Source: Aggregatibacter actinomycetemcomitans (lineage in GTDB: Bacteria > Pseudomonadota > Gammaproteobacteria > Enterobacterales > Pasteurellaceae). Taken from it: a stretch of 63,284 nt of DNA. The notes below the pieces were generated by a model. That model made no database searches. It saw only the letters and a program-made list of their open reading frames with translations, and was not told the origin of the DNA. Location: NCBI GenBank assembly GCA_017160915.1, contig JACAWG010000080.1:1-63284 (forward strand), given 5' to 3'. The position numbers and the translations under genes are program-made. Below, piece after piece: positions 37,767-46,114 of this stretch (positions are counted from its first letter, which is position 1; the number at the start of each line of letters is the position of its first letter).

Positions 37767-38429
37767 TTAATCTCTGGAAGAGAAGAATGAAAGTAAGTTT
37801 AACAAGCTGATAAATAAGTTATAGATTGATACGAATAAACTTACTGTGGCACGGATATAGTTGGTTTCGCCGCCGTGAATGATGTTGCTGGTTTCATACA
37901 AAATTCCCATGGTGGAGAAGATCACGAATAACGCGCTGATGCCCACATAAAGTGCCGGGAATTGGAAGAAGAAACTGGCGATCATGCCAAGTAATAACAC
38001 CACGAATAAGGCTAAAATGGTGCCGGATAAGAAAGACATGTCTTTTTTCGTGGTCAATACATATGCGGAACACGCGAAGAAGGTCGCCGCAGTACCCGCC
38101 AACGCCAACACGATGGCGTCACCCAAACCTGCACTCACATACGCATTTAAAATCGGTCCGACGGTGTAACCCAAGAAGCCGGTAAACGCGAACGCGGACA
38201 AAATCCCCAACGCACTGTTTGCCAACGCATTGGTTAAGAAAAGTAAACCGTAGAAACCCACAAGCATCAGAATTAACCCCGGTCTAGGTAAATTCATCGC
38301 CATGGAAACATAAGCCACCACAGCAGAAAATGCTAACGTCAAAGCCAACAGAAAATAGGTGTTACGCAACACTTTATGTGTGCTCAACAACGATTCTTCC
38401 TGCGTGTTAACAATAATACGAGATTGCAT
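37767..38429 (-). CDS. yccA: YccA, Bax-inhibitor-1 family membrane protein
   Basis: Seven-helix inner-membrane protein (220 residues). E. coli YccA is a substrate and modulator of the FtsH protease that protects SecY under jamming. The N-terminus holds a short cytoplasmic segment ([21 protein letters not shown]), and the hydrophobic helices that follow end in [21 protein letters not shown] loops such as [28 protein letters not shown] fit the BI-1 family. Next to tusE, as in E. coli. Confidence 0.94.
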   Translation of the reverse strand: MQSRIIVNTQEESLLSTHKVLRNTYFLLALTLAFSAVVAYVSMAMNLPRPGLILMLVGFYGLLFLTNALANSALGILSAFAFTGFLGYTVGPILNAYVSAGLGDAIVLALAGTAATFFACSAYVLTTKKDMSFLSGTILALFVVLLLGMIASFFFQFPALYVGISALFVIFSTMGILYETSNIIHGGETNYIRATVSLFVSIYNLFISLLNLLSFFSSRD

Positions 38430-39168
38430 AAAAGCTCCTTTAAATTAAAGAAAAATAACAGGTTAAAACCTTTGTGTAAGGTAAGGGCTGAGAAGGGAAA
38501 AGTCAATTCTTGATGGTAAATATTTTTCATGGACACGCCTACGGCGGGAAAAGTGCGGTCCAAAAAATAGGTGTTTTTATGTTTCAAGTAAGAAGATAAA
38601 TAAATTTAATAATTTCAGTAAATTAAATAATTTTTTGCTATTGACTATGAAATTCCGTTGGTTAAATTATTCAAAAAAATGAATGACAACAATGCCATCA
38701 GCTTATCCGAAGATCATCTTTGGTATTAAAACCTAAGGGAAACTATCATATCTTGTTTAGAAAATGACCTTTATGTCAATTCCTAGCTACTTTTCAGGCT
38801 ATTTGCTATCCAATCAAACGATTGCCTCTTTATACAGAATAAGACATATCAAGCCGATAAAACGAAAAAACCTTAGGCAAACAGTTTTATGCCTTGATCG
38901 GGCTGGATTTGTATGATGATGTGTCGGGGGGGAGGGAGGGAGTTGGGAGGATACGGGGTTTTTGAAAGGAAAGAGTTTGGTTTTTTAGTTGATATATCAT
39001 CTTTAGAAAGATATATTGAACTAAGCTAAATTAATGCTTACCATGAGAACTATTTAGTAATACAAATGTAGTAAATAACGTTTGGCTGATAGACAAATAT
39101 TGTATGTGATTAAGTATATTATCATTGTTTCTGTATTTATGATGGAGTTTTAATAAGAGGAATTTGAA
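38430..39168. other. 739-base gene-free, AT-rich stretch at the left edge of the accessory segment
   Basis: After the yccA promoter region and one uptake signal (38551-38559), the sequence is AT-rich and has no credible ORF. It contains a G-rich run at 38926-38947. The bases around 38790-38920 read as a short open stretch on the plus strand, but I recognise no protein in it. No direct repeats that would mark attachment sites are apparent. The promoter of the ATPase gene must lie in the last 150 bases; TAGACA (39090) with TATATT (39115) is possible, but the spacing is poor. Confidence 0.6.
38926..38947 (+). other. G-quadruplex-forming run
   Basis: Four G-tracts of at least three (G7, G3, G3, G3) with loops of 1, 1 and 4 bases fit the canonical quadruplex pattern. 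It is isolated in AT-rich sequence, 221 bases upstream of the ATPase gene and on its coding strand. Confidence 0.6.
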
Positions 39169-40539
39169 ATGAAATTTTGTTTTGAGAATTTAGGGCTTTT
39201 AGATAAGGCTGAACTGGATCTTGCAGATTTAACAATTATTTGTGGTGAAAATAACACAGGTAAAACCTATGCAACTTATGCCATTTATGGTTTTTTACGT
39301 AGTTGGAGAAGTCTATTGCGTACTGTTATTTCTGATGAAATAGATACATTTGAACATTCGGAAAATAAATATCAAATTAATTTGGAAAAATTATTTAAAG
39401 ATAAAATTAATTATTATGTAAATAAAATGGGAGAGCGGTTCGTTAATGATTTACCTAGTGTTTTTGCTGCAAAAGAAGATGCTTTTGCAAATACCAAAAT
39501 AAAAATAAATATAGATGATGAATTTCCCATATCTCCAAAAGCTTTTCAAAGAAGAGTGCAAGGCGGTGGAGAGGTGTTGGCAACAATAACAAAAGAAGAA
39601 AATTCAATGATTCTGGAGATTTTAGCTAATGATGAAGTTGTCAATTTATTTGGTTTAAAAGAATTTGTTTTTCAAGCTATTGCTGAAATTGTATTTAGCC
39701 CGTATTTCCCTCATCCCCATATTTCAAGTGCTGAGCGTACAGGTGCAGCTATTTTTAGGAAGGAATTAGATATGGCTCGTACTAGAATGCTAAAAGCTTT
39801 AAATGAAATGGGTAATAAGGATATAAAAAGAATAAAAGAAAGACCTTGGGAATTATTACGTGAAGTAGATACTGATTATGCATGGCCAGTAGAAGATAAC
39901 GTTGAATTTGTACGCCAATTGGAAGACTTCGATAAGCAAACAAGCGAGTTATCTAAAGAAAATTCTGAAATTTTATCGTCTTTCGATTCCATTATTGGTG
40001 GAACTTACAAAGTTATTCGTAATCAAGGGCTGGTTTTTCAAGCAAAAAAAGGAAAGCAAAGATTTACGATGAATGAAGCATCTAGTTGTGCGAGGGCATT
40101 ACTAGATGTTGGTTTTTATTTGCGTTGTAGAGCTAAAAAAGGCGATCTATTTATTATTGACGAACCAGAATTAAATTTACACCCCAAAAACCAACGTGCA
40201 TTTGCCCGATTAATCTCTAGACTTATTAATGCAAAAGTTAAAGTATTTATGACCACGCATAGTGATTATTTAATTAAAGAGTTAAATACGTTAATTATGC
40301 TGAATCAAAAAACAGAGCATACAAAAAGCATACAAGTGGAATATGGATATGAAGATATGGAGATCCTTAATCCAGAGAAAGTTAATTTGTATATGACCGC
40401 AAAGGGAGGTAGTAGAAAAAGTCTTAATGTTTTACAGCAAGCAGTGATTCATCCTAATTGGGGGATAGAAGTATCTACTTTTGATGATACAATTGATTTA
40501 ATGAATGAAATTCAAAGTAATCTAGTATACGGAGGATAG
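39169..40539 (+). CDS. OLD/AAA-type ATPase, first gene of a putative two-gene defence module
   Basis: Soluble ABC-like ATPase of the AAA_15/OLD group (456 residues). Walker A is GENNTGKT at 26-33, close to the N-terminus as in SMC/OLD proteins. Then comes a long, partly helical insert (about 40-300). SSCARALLDVGF resembles an ABC signature, followed by Walker B LFIIDEPELNLHP (D331, E332) and the switch histidine in TTHSDYL (H364). No Toprim domain follows, so a separate nuclease would be needed; the next gene, five bases on, is a candidate. PtuA of Septu systems has similar architecture, but its HNH partner is absent. Composition is visibly more AT-rich than in neighbours, with frequent ATA and AAA codons. 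No uptake signal occurs, which suggests acquisition. The exact function is unknown. Confidence 0.8.
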   Translation: MKFCFENLGLLDKAELDLADLTIICGENNTGKTYATYAIYGFLRSWRSLLRTVISDEIDTFEHSENKYQINLEKLFKDKINYYVNKMGERFVNDLPSVFAAKEDAFANTKIKINIDDEFPISPKAFQRRVQGGGEVLATITKEENSMILEILANDEVVNLFGLKEFVFQAIAEIVFSPYFPHPHISSAERTGAAIFRKELDMARTRMLKALNEMGNKDIKRIKERPWELLREVDTDYAWPVEDNVEFVRQLEDFDKQTSELSKENSEILSSFDSIIGGTYKVIRNQGLVFQAKKGKQRFTMNEASSCARALLDVGFYLRCRAKKGDLFIIDEPELNLHPKNQRAFARLISRLINAKVKVFMTTHSDYLIKELNTLIMLNQKTEHTKSIQVEYGYEDMEILNPEKVNLYMTAKGGSRKSLNVLQQAVIHPNWGIEVSTFDDTIDLMNEIQSNLVYGG

Positions 40540-40544
40540 TAACA

Positions 40545-41144
40545 ATGGCTTTGTCTCCTGGAATGGATTATTTGATGAATTCATTATCTTGTGTTCGATT
40601 TAATGGTGAACAGCATACAAATATTCAAATCGTTGAGAGTGATAAATCTGCAAAATTAAAAAAAGTGAATATTAAAGCTGAAAATGGTGATTGGTTTTGT
40701 TTCAGCCCTGATGAAGGGAGAAAATGTAAGCATATTCATCAATCCGCTAAAAATATTGTTGTAATGTCGCCATTATTAAAAATAGACTCTCAATTGAAAC
40801 ATCATTGTGCTTGTGATGCGGTTTTATTTTTTAGAAAAAATGAAAAACTTATTGTTGTTTATATGGATCTTAAATCGGGAAATCCAATAGGATACAGTAA
40901 TCAATTTAAAAGCACTCGTCAGTTTGTTCGATATTTAGTTTCATTACATGAGGAATTTGTTGGTACAACAATTTCCATCGATGAGGAAAGGTATGTAATA
41001 TTTTATGGAGGAGATGTACTACCACCATTGAGAAAAACCACAACAACACCTAAATCTAATATTAAGCAAAGTAAGCCGGATAGTGCATATTTACGTTTGG
41101 TAAAAAATGATGGCACTTTGTACCTACATGAATTATTGATGTGA
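40545..41144 (+). CDS. Unrecognised protein with PD-(D/E)XK-like motif, partner of the ATPase
   Basis: I do not recognise this 199-residue protein as a named family. ACDAVLFF followed 17 residues later by VYMDLKSG places D91, D108 and K110 as in the D...(D/E)-x-K active site of restriction-endonuclease-fold nucleases. The following helix-like stretch (YSNQFKSTRQFVRYLVSLH) also fits that fold. A Cys/His group C61-x-H63-x-H65 and H86-H87-C88-x-C90 could bind zinc. The C-terminus after residue 160 looks like a flexible TTTTPKSN linker plus a short tail. GGAGG inside the end of the ATPase gene serves as its binding site, so the two are one operon. A nuclease role is inference. Confidence 0.65.
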   Translation: MALSPGMDYLMNSLSCVRFNGEQHTNIQIVESDKSAKLKKVNIKAENGDWFCFSPDEGRKCKHIHQSAKNIVVMSPLLKIDSQLKHHCACDAVLFFRKNEKLIVVYMDLKSGNPIGYSNQFKSTRQFVRYLVSLHEEFVGTTISIDEERYVIFYGGDVLPPLRKTTTTPKSNIKQSKPDSAYLRLVKNDGTLYLHELLM

Positions 41145-41150
41145 AATCTG

Positions 41151-41333
41151 GGTACAAGAACTTAGTAATTAATCGCTATTCACTAAAGTTAGCTACTTGA
41201 AGTCAATAGTTTGTTTGGACTACTTTAAGTTGCTATTAGCTGAAACCAAAGTTTAAATCGAAAAGACAGCCACCTTCGGGTAACTGTGTGTTGAAACGGG
41301 GGACTCTGTTACACCTGAACTCTAGTACCAACT
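41151..41333 (+). ncRNA. Putative structured RNA downstream of the ATPase/nuclease pair
   Basis: A closing stem pairs 41151-41165 with 41315-41329 (12 of 15 positions, counting one G-U). Inside are three hairpins. One pairs 41191-41203 with 41222-41234 (12 of 13 positions). One is at 41266-41287 with a UUCG tetraloop (ACAG-cc-ACC-UUCG-GGU-aa-CUGU). One is at 41288-41314 (GUGU/ACAC plus AACGG/CUGUU). An intrinsic terminator follows at once. The nesting of one closing stem around three hairpins is hard to get by chance in AT-rich spacer. It begins six bases after the nuclease-like stop, so it may be a 3' UTR element, an sRNA or a system component. I could not match it to tmRNA, 6S, RNase P or a known riboswitch. 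Confidence 0.6.
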
Positions 41334-41364
41334 AAAGCACCTTAATCCTAGGTGCTTTTCTTTT
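41334..41364 (+). terminator. Intrinsic terminator ending the structured RNA
   Basis: Perfect 9-bp stem AAAGCACCT/AGGTGCTTT with a 7-base loop, followed by TTTTCTTTT. It closes the ATPase operon transcript and isolates it from the thi operon. Confidence 0.88.
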
Positions 41365-41429
41365 CCCGCACACCAACACAAACCCCCTTGCCCTTGTCCC
41401 GCAAAATATATAGACTGAATCCCGTTATT

Positions 41430-41502
41430 AGTCGGGGTGCTTTGTGCTGAGATGATACCCGTGAACCTGATACAGTTAATACTGACGTAGGAAACTAACA
41501 GA
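41430..41502 (+). promoter_or_regulatory. TPP (thi-box) riboswitch
   Basis: Conserved thi-box elements are present in order: GGGGTGC (41434-41440), CTGAGAT, ACCCGTGAACCTGA and the 3' strand ending near CGTAGGAAA. It precedes thiD-thiBPQ, fitting repression by thiamine diphosphate. No terminator follows the aptamer. Instead TTTCCTTT at 41511-41518 can pair with AAAGGAAA at 41574-41581, which contains the next ribosome binding site, suggesting translational control. Confidence 0.93.
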
Positions 41503-41585
41503 GAATCACATTTCCTTTCTTTTTTCTCTTCTTCTCTTCATCGTCATTATTGCTGATTATCTTTTTTTATCGAAAAGGAAAAATT

Positions 41586-41642
41586 ATGCAATATGGTTTT
41601 TGTCGTCCTGTGCCGGTAAATGGCGGAGGGCGTTATGAGTAA
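41586..41642 (+). CDS. Short upstream ORF (18 codons) coupled to thiD
   Basis: ATG at 41586 has AAGGA seven bases upstream (41575-41579). The peptide MQYGFCRPVPVNGGGRYE ends at TAA 41640-41642, overlapping the thiD start ATGAGTAA. Its binding site is the one that can be masked by the TTTCCTTT element of the riboswitch leader. The peptide is not recognised. It may be a coupling leader or the remnant of a lost first gene. Translation is inferred from the binding site and overlap only. Confidence 0.5.
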   Translation: MQYGFCRPVPVNGGGRYE

Positions 41643-42444
41643 GGTTGCGCAAGCGTTGACCATAGCCGGTTCGGACAGTGGCGGCGGTGCCGGGATTCAG
41701 GCGGATTTGAAAACGTTTCAAATGCGCGGGGTGTTTGGTACATCAGTGATTACGGCGGTGACCGCGCAGAATACTTTGGGCGTGTTTGATATTCACGCCG
41801 TGCCGCTTCAAACTATTCAACATCAGCTGAAAGCGATTGCGGAAGATTTTGCTATTCGTGCCTTTAAAATCGGTATGCTGGGCTCGGCGGAGACCATCCG
41901 ATGTGTTGCCGAGGCGCTACGTCAATATGATTTCGGGCGTTTGGTGTTGGATCCGGTGATGATTGCCAAAGGCGGTGCGCCGTTATTGGCAAAAAGTGCG
42001 GTGGATTTTTTAAGTGAATTTTTATTGCCGCTGGCGGACGTGATTACGCCGAATCTGCCGGAAGCGAAGGCGCTTACGGGGATCGAGGTGGTTGATGAAA
42101 GAAGCGCCAAACAGGCAGCGCAAATGTTACAGGCGCGCGGCGTGAAAACCGTGGTAATTAAAGGCGGACACAGTGGTGATTCGCAAAGTGCGATGTGTTG
42201 TGATTGGGTTTTTACGCCCGATGAGCATTTTACCTTGGAAAGCCCGCGTTACCCGACGCAACAAACCCACGGCACGGGCTGTACTTTTTCCGCCTGCATT
42301 ACGGCGGAGCTTGCCAAAGGTGCCGGCGTGAAACAGGCGATTGAAACCGCGAAAGATTACATCACGGCAGCCATCAGCCATCCGTTAAATATCGGGCATG
42401 GACACGGACCGACCAATCACTGGGCATATCAGGACAAGGATTAA
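41635..42444 (+). CDS. thiD: Hydroxymethylpyrimidine/phosphomethylpyrimidine kinase
   Basis: Cytosolic ribokinase-family enzyme that phosphorylates HMP twice for thiamine synthesis or salvage. Motifs: ALTIAGSDSGGGAGIQADLK at the N-terminus and THGTGCTFSACITAELAKG with the anion hole and catalytic cysteine/aspartate region near residue 210. The ATG at 41635 gives 269 residues and follows GGAGGG by four bases. An in-frame ATG at 41620 lacks a binding site. Downstream of the TPP riboswitch and cotranscribed with thiBPQ, it suggests salvage of imported thiamine or HMP. Confidence 0.95.
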   Translation: MSKVAQALTIAGSDSGGGAGIQADLKTFQMRGVFGTSVITAVTAQNTLGVFDIHAVPLQTIQHQLKAIAEDFAIRAFKIGMLGSAETIRCVAEALRQYDFGRLVLDPVMIAKGGAPLLAKSAVDFLSEFLLPLADVITPNLPEAKALTGIEVVDERSAKQAAQMLQARGVKTVVIKGGHSGDSQSAMCCDWVFTPDEHFTLESPRYPTQQTHGTGCTFSACITAELAKGAGVKQAIETAKDYITAAISHPLNIGHGHGPTNHWAYQDKD

Positions 42445-42465
42445 TTCAAGCTGAGGAACAGACAA

Positions 42466-43470
42466 ATGAAAAAAACACTTTTATTTTTGACCGCACTTTC
42501 TTTAACGGCAGGCACGGCGTTCGCCGATAATCAGAAGGAAAGCGTGAACATTTACACTTACGATTCTTTCACCTCCGATTGGGGCGCCGGTCCGAAACTT
42601 AAGCAGGCGTTTGAGCAAAAATTCCCCCGTTGCGTGGTGAATTATATGCCTTTTGAAAGTGGCGGTACGTTGTTTAATCGCGTGCGTTTGGAAGGGCATA
42701 AAACCAAAGCGGATATTGTGTTGGGACTGGATAATTTCGTCTTGGACGAAGCGAAAAAAAGCAAATTGTTTGATGTGAATAAGGTGGATTTGAGCAAACT
42801 TTCGCTGCCGAGCCAATGGACGGACAACAGCTTCCTGCCTTACGATTTCGGCACTTACGCTTTTGTGTATGATAAAAATAAACTAAAAAATCCGCCGAAA
42901 AGCCTGAAAGAATTGGTGGAACGTGAGGATTTGCGCGTGATTTACCAAGACCCGCGCACCAGCAGCGTCGGACGCGGTTTATTGGTGTGGATGAATGCCG
43001 TTTACCCGGCGGAGCAAGTGGCGCAGGCGTGGCAGCAGCTTGCGAAACACACGGTGACGGTGGGGAAAGGCTGGTCGGACACTTACGGCGCATTCCTGAA
43101 AGGCGAGGCGGATTTGGTGTTAAGTTACAGCACGTCGCCTTTGTATCATCAATTATTTGAAAATAAAGATAATTATGCCGCCACCGAATTCACCGAAGGC
43201 AATTTGACGCAGGTGGAACTGGCGGCACGCATTGCCGAACACAAAAATCAATGTGCCGATCAGTTTATGGATTTCCTCATTACGCCGGAAGCACAGAAAC
43301 ACATTGTGACGGCTAACGTGATGTTGCCGGTGATTCACGCGCCTGTTAAACCGCACTTTGATGCGTTAAAAGAAAAATTGTTACGGCAATCTTTCCTGAA
43401 CGCCTCCAATGTCACCCCGGAAGCGTTACGCAGCTGGATCAGCCAATGGCAAACCACCTTAACGCAATAA
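42466..43470 (+). CDS. thiB: Thiamine/TPP ABC transporter, periplasmic binding protein
   Basis: Periplasmic protein that binds thiamine, its mono- and diphosphate and delivers them to ThiPQ. Signal peptide MKKTLLFLTALSLTAGTAFA, then YTYDSFTSDWGAGPKLKQAFE and LGLDNFVLDEA, both typical of ThiB (TbpA). WGAGPKLKQAF and the later KGWSDTYGAFLKGEADLVLSYSTSP lie in the two lobes. The 334 residues fit (E. coli 327). Follows thiD by 21 bases, with a GAGGAAC binding site. Confidence 0.95.
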   Translation: MKKTLLFLTALSLTAGTAFADNQKESVNIYTYDSFTSDWGAGPKLKQAFEQKFPRCVVNYMPFESGGTLFNRVRLEGHKTKADIVLGLDNFVLDEAKKSKLFDVNKVDLSKLSLPSQWTDNSFLPYDFGTYAFVYDKNKLKNPPKSLKELVEREDLRVIYQDPRTSSVGRGLLVWMNAVYPAEQVAQAWQQLAKHTVTVGKGWSDTYGAFLKGEADLVLSYSTSPLYHQLFENKDNYAATEFTEGNLTQVELAARIAEHKNQCADQFMDFLITPEAQKHIVTANVMLPVIHAPVKPHFDALKEKLLRQSFLNASNVTPEALRSWISQWQTTLTQ

Positions 43471-43478
43471 CCTGAACG

Positions 43479-45107
43479 ATGTTTTTGTCGTCCCCATCTT
43501 TATTCGCCAATCCGCAATTCCGCCCGCGTCATTATGTGGGCGGCGTTGCGGTGATGTTGTTAATTTCTCTATTTTACGGCTTCGCCTTGCGCGCGGTGTT
43601 TACGGAGGGCAGTGAATTTCAGTGGCAACAGGTTTTTTCCGATGCCTATTTGCATCATGTTATCGCCTTTAGTTTTGGGCAGGCGTTGCTTTCTGCGCTG
43701 TTATCGCTGTTTTTCGGCGTGCTGTTAGCCCGTGCCTTTTATTATGTGGATTTTCCCGGTAAGTCGTTTTTGCTGAAAATCATGTCGCTGACGTTTGTGT
43801 TGCCGGTGTTGGTGGCGATTTTCGGCTTAATCGGCATTTACGGCGCTTCCGGCTGGATTGCGCAAAGTCTCAGCTTGTTCGGCGAAACCTGGCAGGGCAG
43901 TATTTACGGCTTATCGGGCATTCTAACCGCCCATCTTTTCTTTAATATTCCGCTTGCTGCCAAGTTATTTTTGCAAAGTCTGGAAGCCATTCCTTACGAA
44001 CAGCGCCAACTGGCGGCGCAGCTGAATATTCGCGGCTGGCGTTTTGTGCGTTTGGTGGAATGGTATTATTTACGGCGCCAAATCCTGCCTACCTTCAGCC
44101 TGATTTTTATGCTCTGTTTCACCAGTTTTACCGTGGTGCTGACCCTCGGCGGCGGGCCGCAATATACCACGCTGGAAACGGCGATTTATCAGGCGATCCT
44201 GTTTGAATTCGATTTGCCGAAAGCAGCGCTGTTTGCGTTGCTGCAATTCGTATTTTGCCTGCTGTTATTCAGCGTCGGCAGCCTGTTTGGTTCCACCGCG
44301 CAAACTGCGTTAAGCAGTCCTTATCGCTGGCTTGATACGTCCAAAAGTGCGGTCAAAATTTTCCACGTTTTTTTGCTGGTGATGTTTCTGTTGTTTATGT
44401 TATCGCCGTTGCTGAATATTATGGTGAGCGCGCTGACCTCGGAAAAATTATTGACGGCGTGGCACAATCCGCAGTTGTGGAAAGCCTTGGGTTATTCGTT
44501 AACCATTGCGCCCACGTCTGCGCTGCTGGCGTTGTTGATGGCGGTGGCGTTATTGCTGTTATCCCGTCGTTTGCAATGGCTGTATTATGTGAAAACCGCG
44601 CAATTTATCATCAATGCGGGCATGGTGATTTTGGCGATTCCCATTTTGGTGTTGGCGATGGGCTTGTTTTTATTGCTGCGCGAAATTGATTTTAACAACG
44701 CTTATTTATTCGCCATCGTGGTCGCCTGTAATGCCTTGAGCGCCATGCCGTTCGTGCTACGCATTCTCACCGAACCCTTTAATAACAATATGTTGTATTA
44801 CGAACGTCTGTGCAATTCCCTTGGTATTCTTGGTTGGCGGCGTTTTCGGCTGATTGAATGGCACGATCTTCGCGCGCCGCTAAAATATGCTTTCGCCTTG
44901 GCGTTTGCGCTATCTTTGGGGGATTTCACCGCCATTGCTTTGTTTGGCAATCAGGATTTCACCTCGTTGCCCCATTTGTTGTATCAACAATTAGGTAGCT
45001 ATCGCCACCAGGATGCGGCGGTGACAGCAGGCATTTTGCTGCTATTATGCGGGGGGATTTTCGCTTTAATTGAGAATCAAAAGGAACAATATGATTCGCT
45101 TAGATAA
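43479..45107 (+). CDS. thiP: Thiamine/TPP ABC transporter permease
   Basis: Double-length inner-membrane permease (542 residues) with two fused permease domains. Each has about six helices and an EAA-like loop: [23 protein letters not shown] near residue 170 and [21 protein letters not shown] near 440. This matches E. coli ThiP (536). The start at 43479 lies eight bases after thiB but has only a weak binding site, so coupling to thiB translation is likely. Its end overlaps thiQ by 17 bases. Confidence 0.94.
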   Translation: MFLSSPSLFANPQFRPRHYVGGVAVMLLISLFYGFALRAVFTEGSEFQWQQVFSDAYLHHVIAFSFGQALLSALLSLFFGVLLARAFYYVDFPGKSFLLKIMSLTFVLPVLVAIFGLIGIYGASGWIAQSLSLFGETWQGSIYGLSGILTAHLFFNIPLAAKLFLQSLEAIPYEQRQLAAQLNIRGWRFVRLVEWYYLRRQILPTFSLIFMLCFTSFTVVLTLGGGPQYTTLETAIYQAILFEFDLPKAALFALLQFVFCLLLFSVGSLFGSTAQTALSSPYRWLDTSKSAVKIFHVFLLVMFLLFMLSPLLNIMVSALTSEKLLTAWHNPQLWKALGYSLTIAPTSALLALLMAVALLLLSRRLQWLYYVKTAQFIINAGMVILAIPILVLAMGLFLLLREIDFNNAYLFAIVVACNALSAMPFVLRILTEPFNNNMLYYERLCNSLGILGWRRFRLIEWHDLRAPLKYAFALAFALSLGDFTAIALFGNQDFTSLPHLLYQQLGSYRHQDAAVTAGILLLLCGGIFALIENQKEQYDSLR

Positions 45108-45726
45108 CTTATTTTTAGCCGACGACACCTTGCCCATGGAATTTGAGTTGCAGGTGGCGACGGGGGAGCGCGTTGCCGTGGTTGGTCCAAGCGGCGCCGG
45201 CAAAAGCACGTTACTCAATTTAATCGCCGGTTTTGTGCTGCCGACGCGCGGCGAGATTTGGCTGAACGGCGAAAATCACACCCGCAGCGCCCCTTATGAA
45301 CGACCGGTATCCATGTTGTTTCAGGAGAATAACCTGTTCCCGCATTTAACGGTGCAACAAAATCTGGCGCTAGGCTTAAAAACGTCCTTAAAACTGACCG
45401 CACTTGAGCAGCAACAGTTGGCGCAGGTCGCCGACGCCGTGGGGTTGGGCGCTTTTTTGCCCCGCCTGCCGAACAGTCTTTCCGGCGGGCAAAAACAACG
45501 GGTGGCGCTGGCGCGCTGTTTGTTGCGCGATAAGCCGATCTTGTTGCTGGACGAACCTTTCTCCGCCCTCGATCCCGAATTGCGCGTGGAAATGTTAAAC
45601 CTGATCGACGAACTCTGCCGCAGCAAACACTTAACCCTGTTGCTCGTCACCCATCAACCTTCAGAGCTGGCGGGAAAAGTGGATCGCATTCTGCGTGTTG
45701 AGAATGGTCGGATAACCTCGTTATAA
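45091..45726 (+). CDS. thiQ: Thiamine/TPP ABC transporter ATPase
   Basis: Small cytoplasmic ATPase (211 residues) of thiamine uptake. Walker [11 protein letters not shown]-loop [13 protein letters not shown], signature [14 protein letters not shown], Walker [13 protein letters not shown], and switch VTHQPSE. I chose the ATG at 45091, preceded by AAGGAA, over one at 45070 that adds seven unrelated residues. It overlaps the end of thiP, as in enterobacteria. Last gene of the riboswitch-controlled operon; no terminator is visible after it. Confidence 0.95.
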   Translation: MIRLDNLFLADDTLPMEFELQVATGERVAVVGPSGAGKSTLLNLIAGFVLPTRGEIWLNGENHTRSAPYERPVSMLFQENNLFPHLTVQQNLALGLKTSLKLTALEQQQLAQVADAVGLGAFLPRLPNSLSGGQKQRVALARCLLRDKPILLLDEPFSALDPELRVEMLNLIDELCRSKHLTLLLVTHQPSELAGKVDRILRVENGRITSL

Positions 45727-45764
45727 GCGAATTGCTATTATGTGCGGGCTAAATAGCATAAAAA

Positions 45765-45782
45765 TGTAATCTATAGATTACA
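45765..45782. promoter_or_regulatory. Perfect 18-bp palindrome, probable toxin-antitoxin operator
   Basis: TGTAATCTATAGATTACA is fully self-complementary and ends 23 bases before the toxin start. Antitoxins of this type bind palindromes at their own promoter. No other function is apparent. Confidence 0.7.
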
Positions 45783-45805
45783 ATTAAATCAAATTAAGGG
45801 ATAAT

Positions 45806-46114
45806 ATGAATATTCTTTTAACCAGTGAGAAATTTGATAAGTGGTTAAGTCGTTTAAAGGATAAATTGGCTGTTGCTATGATCGCCCGTCGATTAGATCG
45901 TGCCAGATTGGGGCACTTTGGCGATTGTAAGTTTGTCGGGCAAGGTGTATATGAAATGCGGATTGATACCGGAAAAGGGTATCGAATTTATTATGCCCGG
46001 CAGGGAGAAGTGACCTATTTTTTAATCAATGGCGGTGATAAACATAGCCAACAACAGGATATTAATGAAGCCATTAAATTATGGCTTGAATATCAACGAG
46101 GAGAATCAGCATGA
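45806..46114 (+). CDS. RelE/HigB-like toxin (addiction module killer protein)
   Basis: Probable ribosome-dependent mRNase of the phage Gp49/HigB-like killer family (102 residues), the type represented by HI1419. Typical features: FDKWLSRLKDKLAVAMIARRLDRARLG at the N-terminus and the core VYEMRIDTGKGYRIYY with conserved R and Y, then LINGGDKHSQQQDI. Toxin precedes antitoxin, the order known for HigBA-type modules. The ends overlap by four bases (ATGA). A perfect palindrome upstream is the likely operator. Confidence 0.9.
   Translation: MNILLTSEKFDKWLSRLKDKLAVAMIARRLDRARLGHFGDCKFVGQGVYEMRIDTGKGYRIYYARQGEVTYFLINGGDKHSQQQDINEAIKLWLEYQRGESA

Noticed and set aside
38750-38930. Possible transposase remnant (reading ...NLRQTVLCLDRAGFV)
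   Set aside because: The open stretch is short, lacks a catalytic motif and I recognise no family; no inverted repeats flank it.
39169-41144. ATPase pair called as Septu (PtuAB)
   Set aside because: The second protein has no HNH motif; only the ATPase architecture is similar.
41151-41364. Structured region considered as tmRNA, 6S RNA, RNase P RNA or a retron ncRNA
   Set aside because: No tRNA-like end or tag ORF, no 6S bubble or ygfA neighbour, no RNase P core motifs, and no reverse transcriptase nearby.
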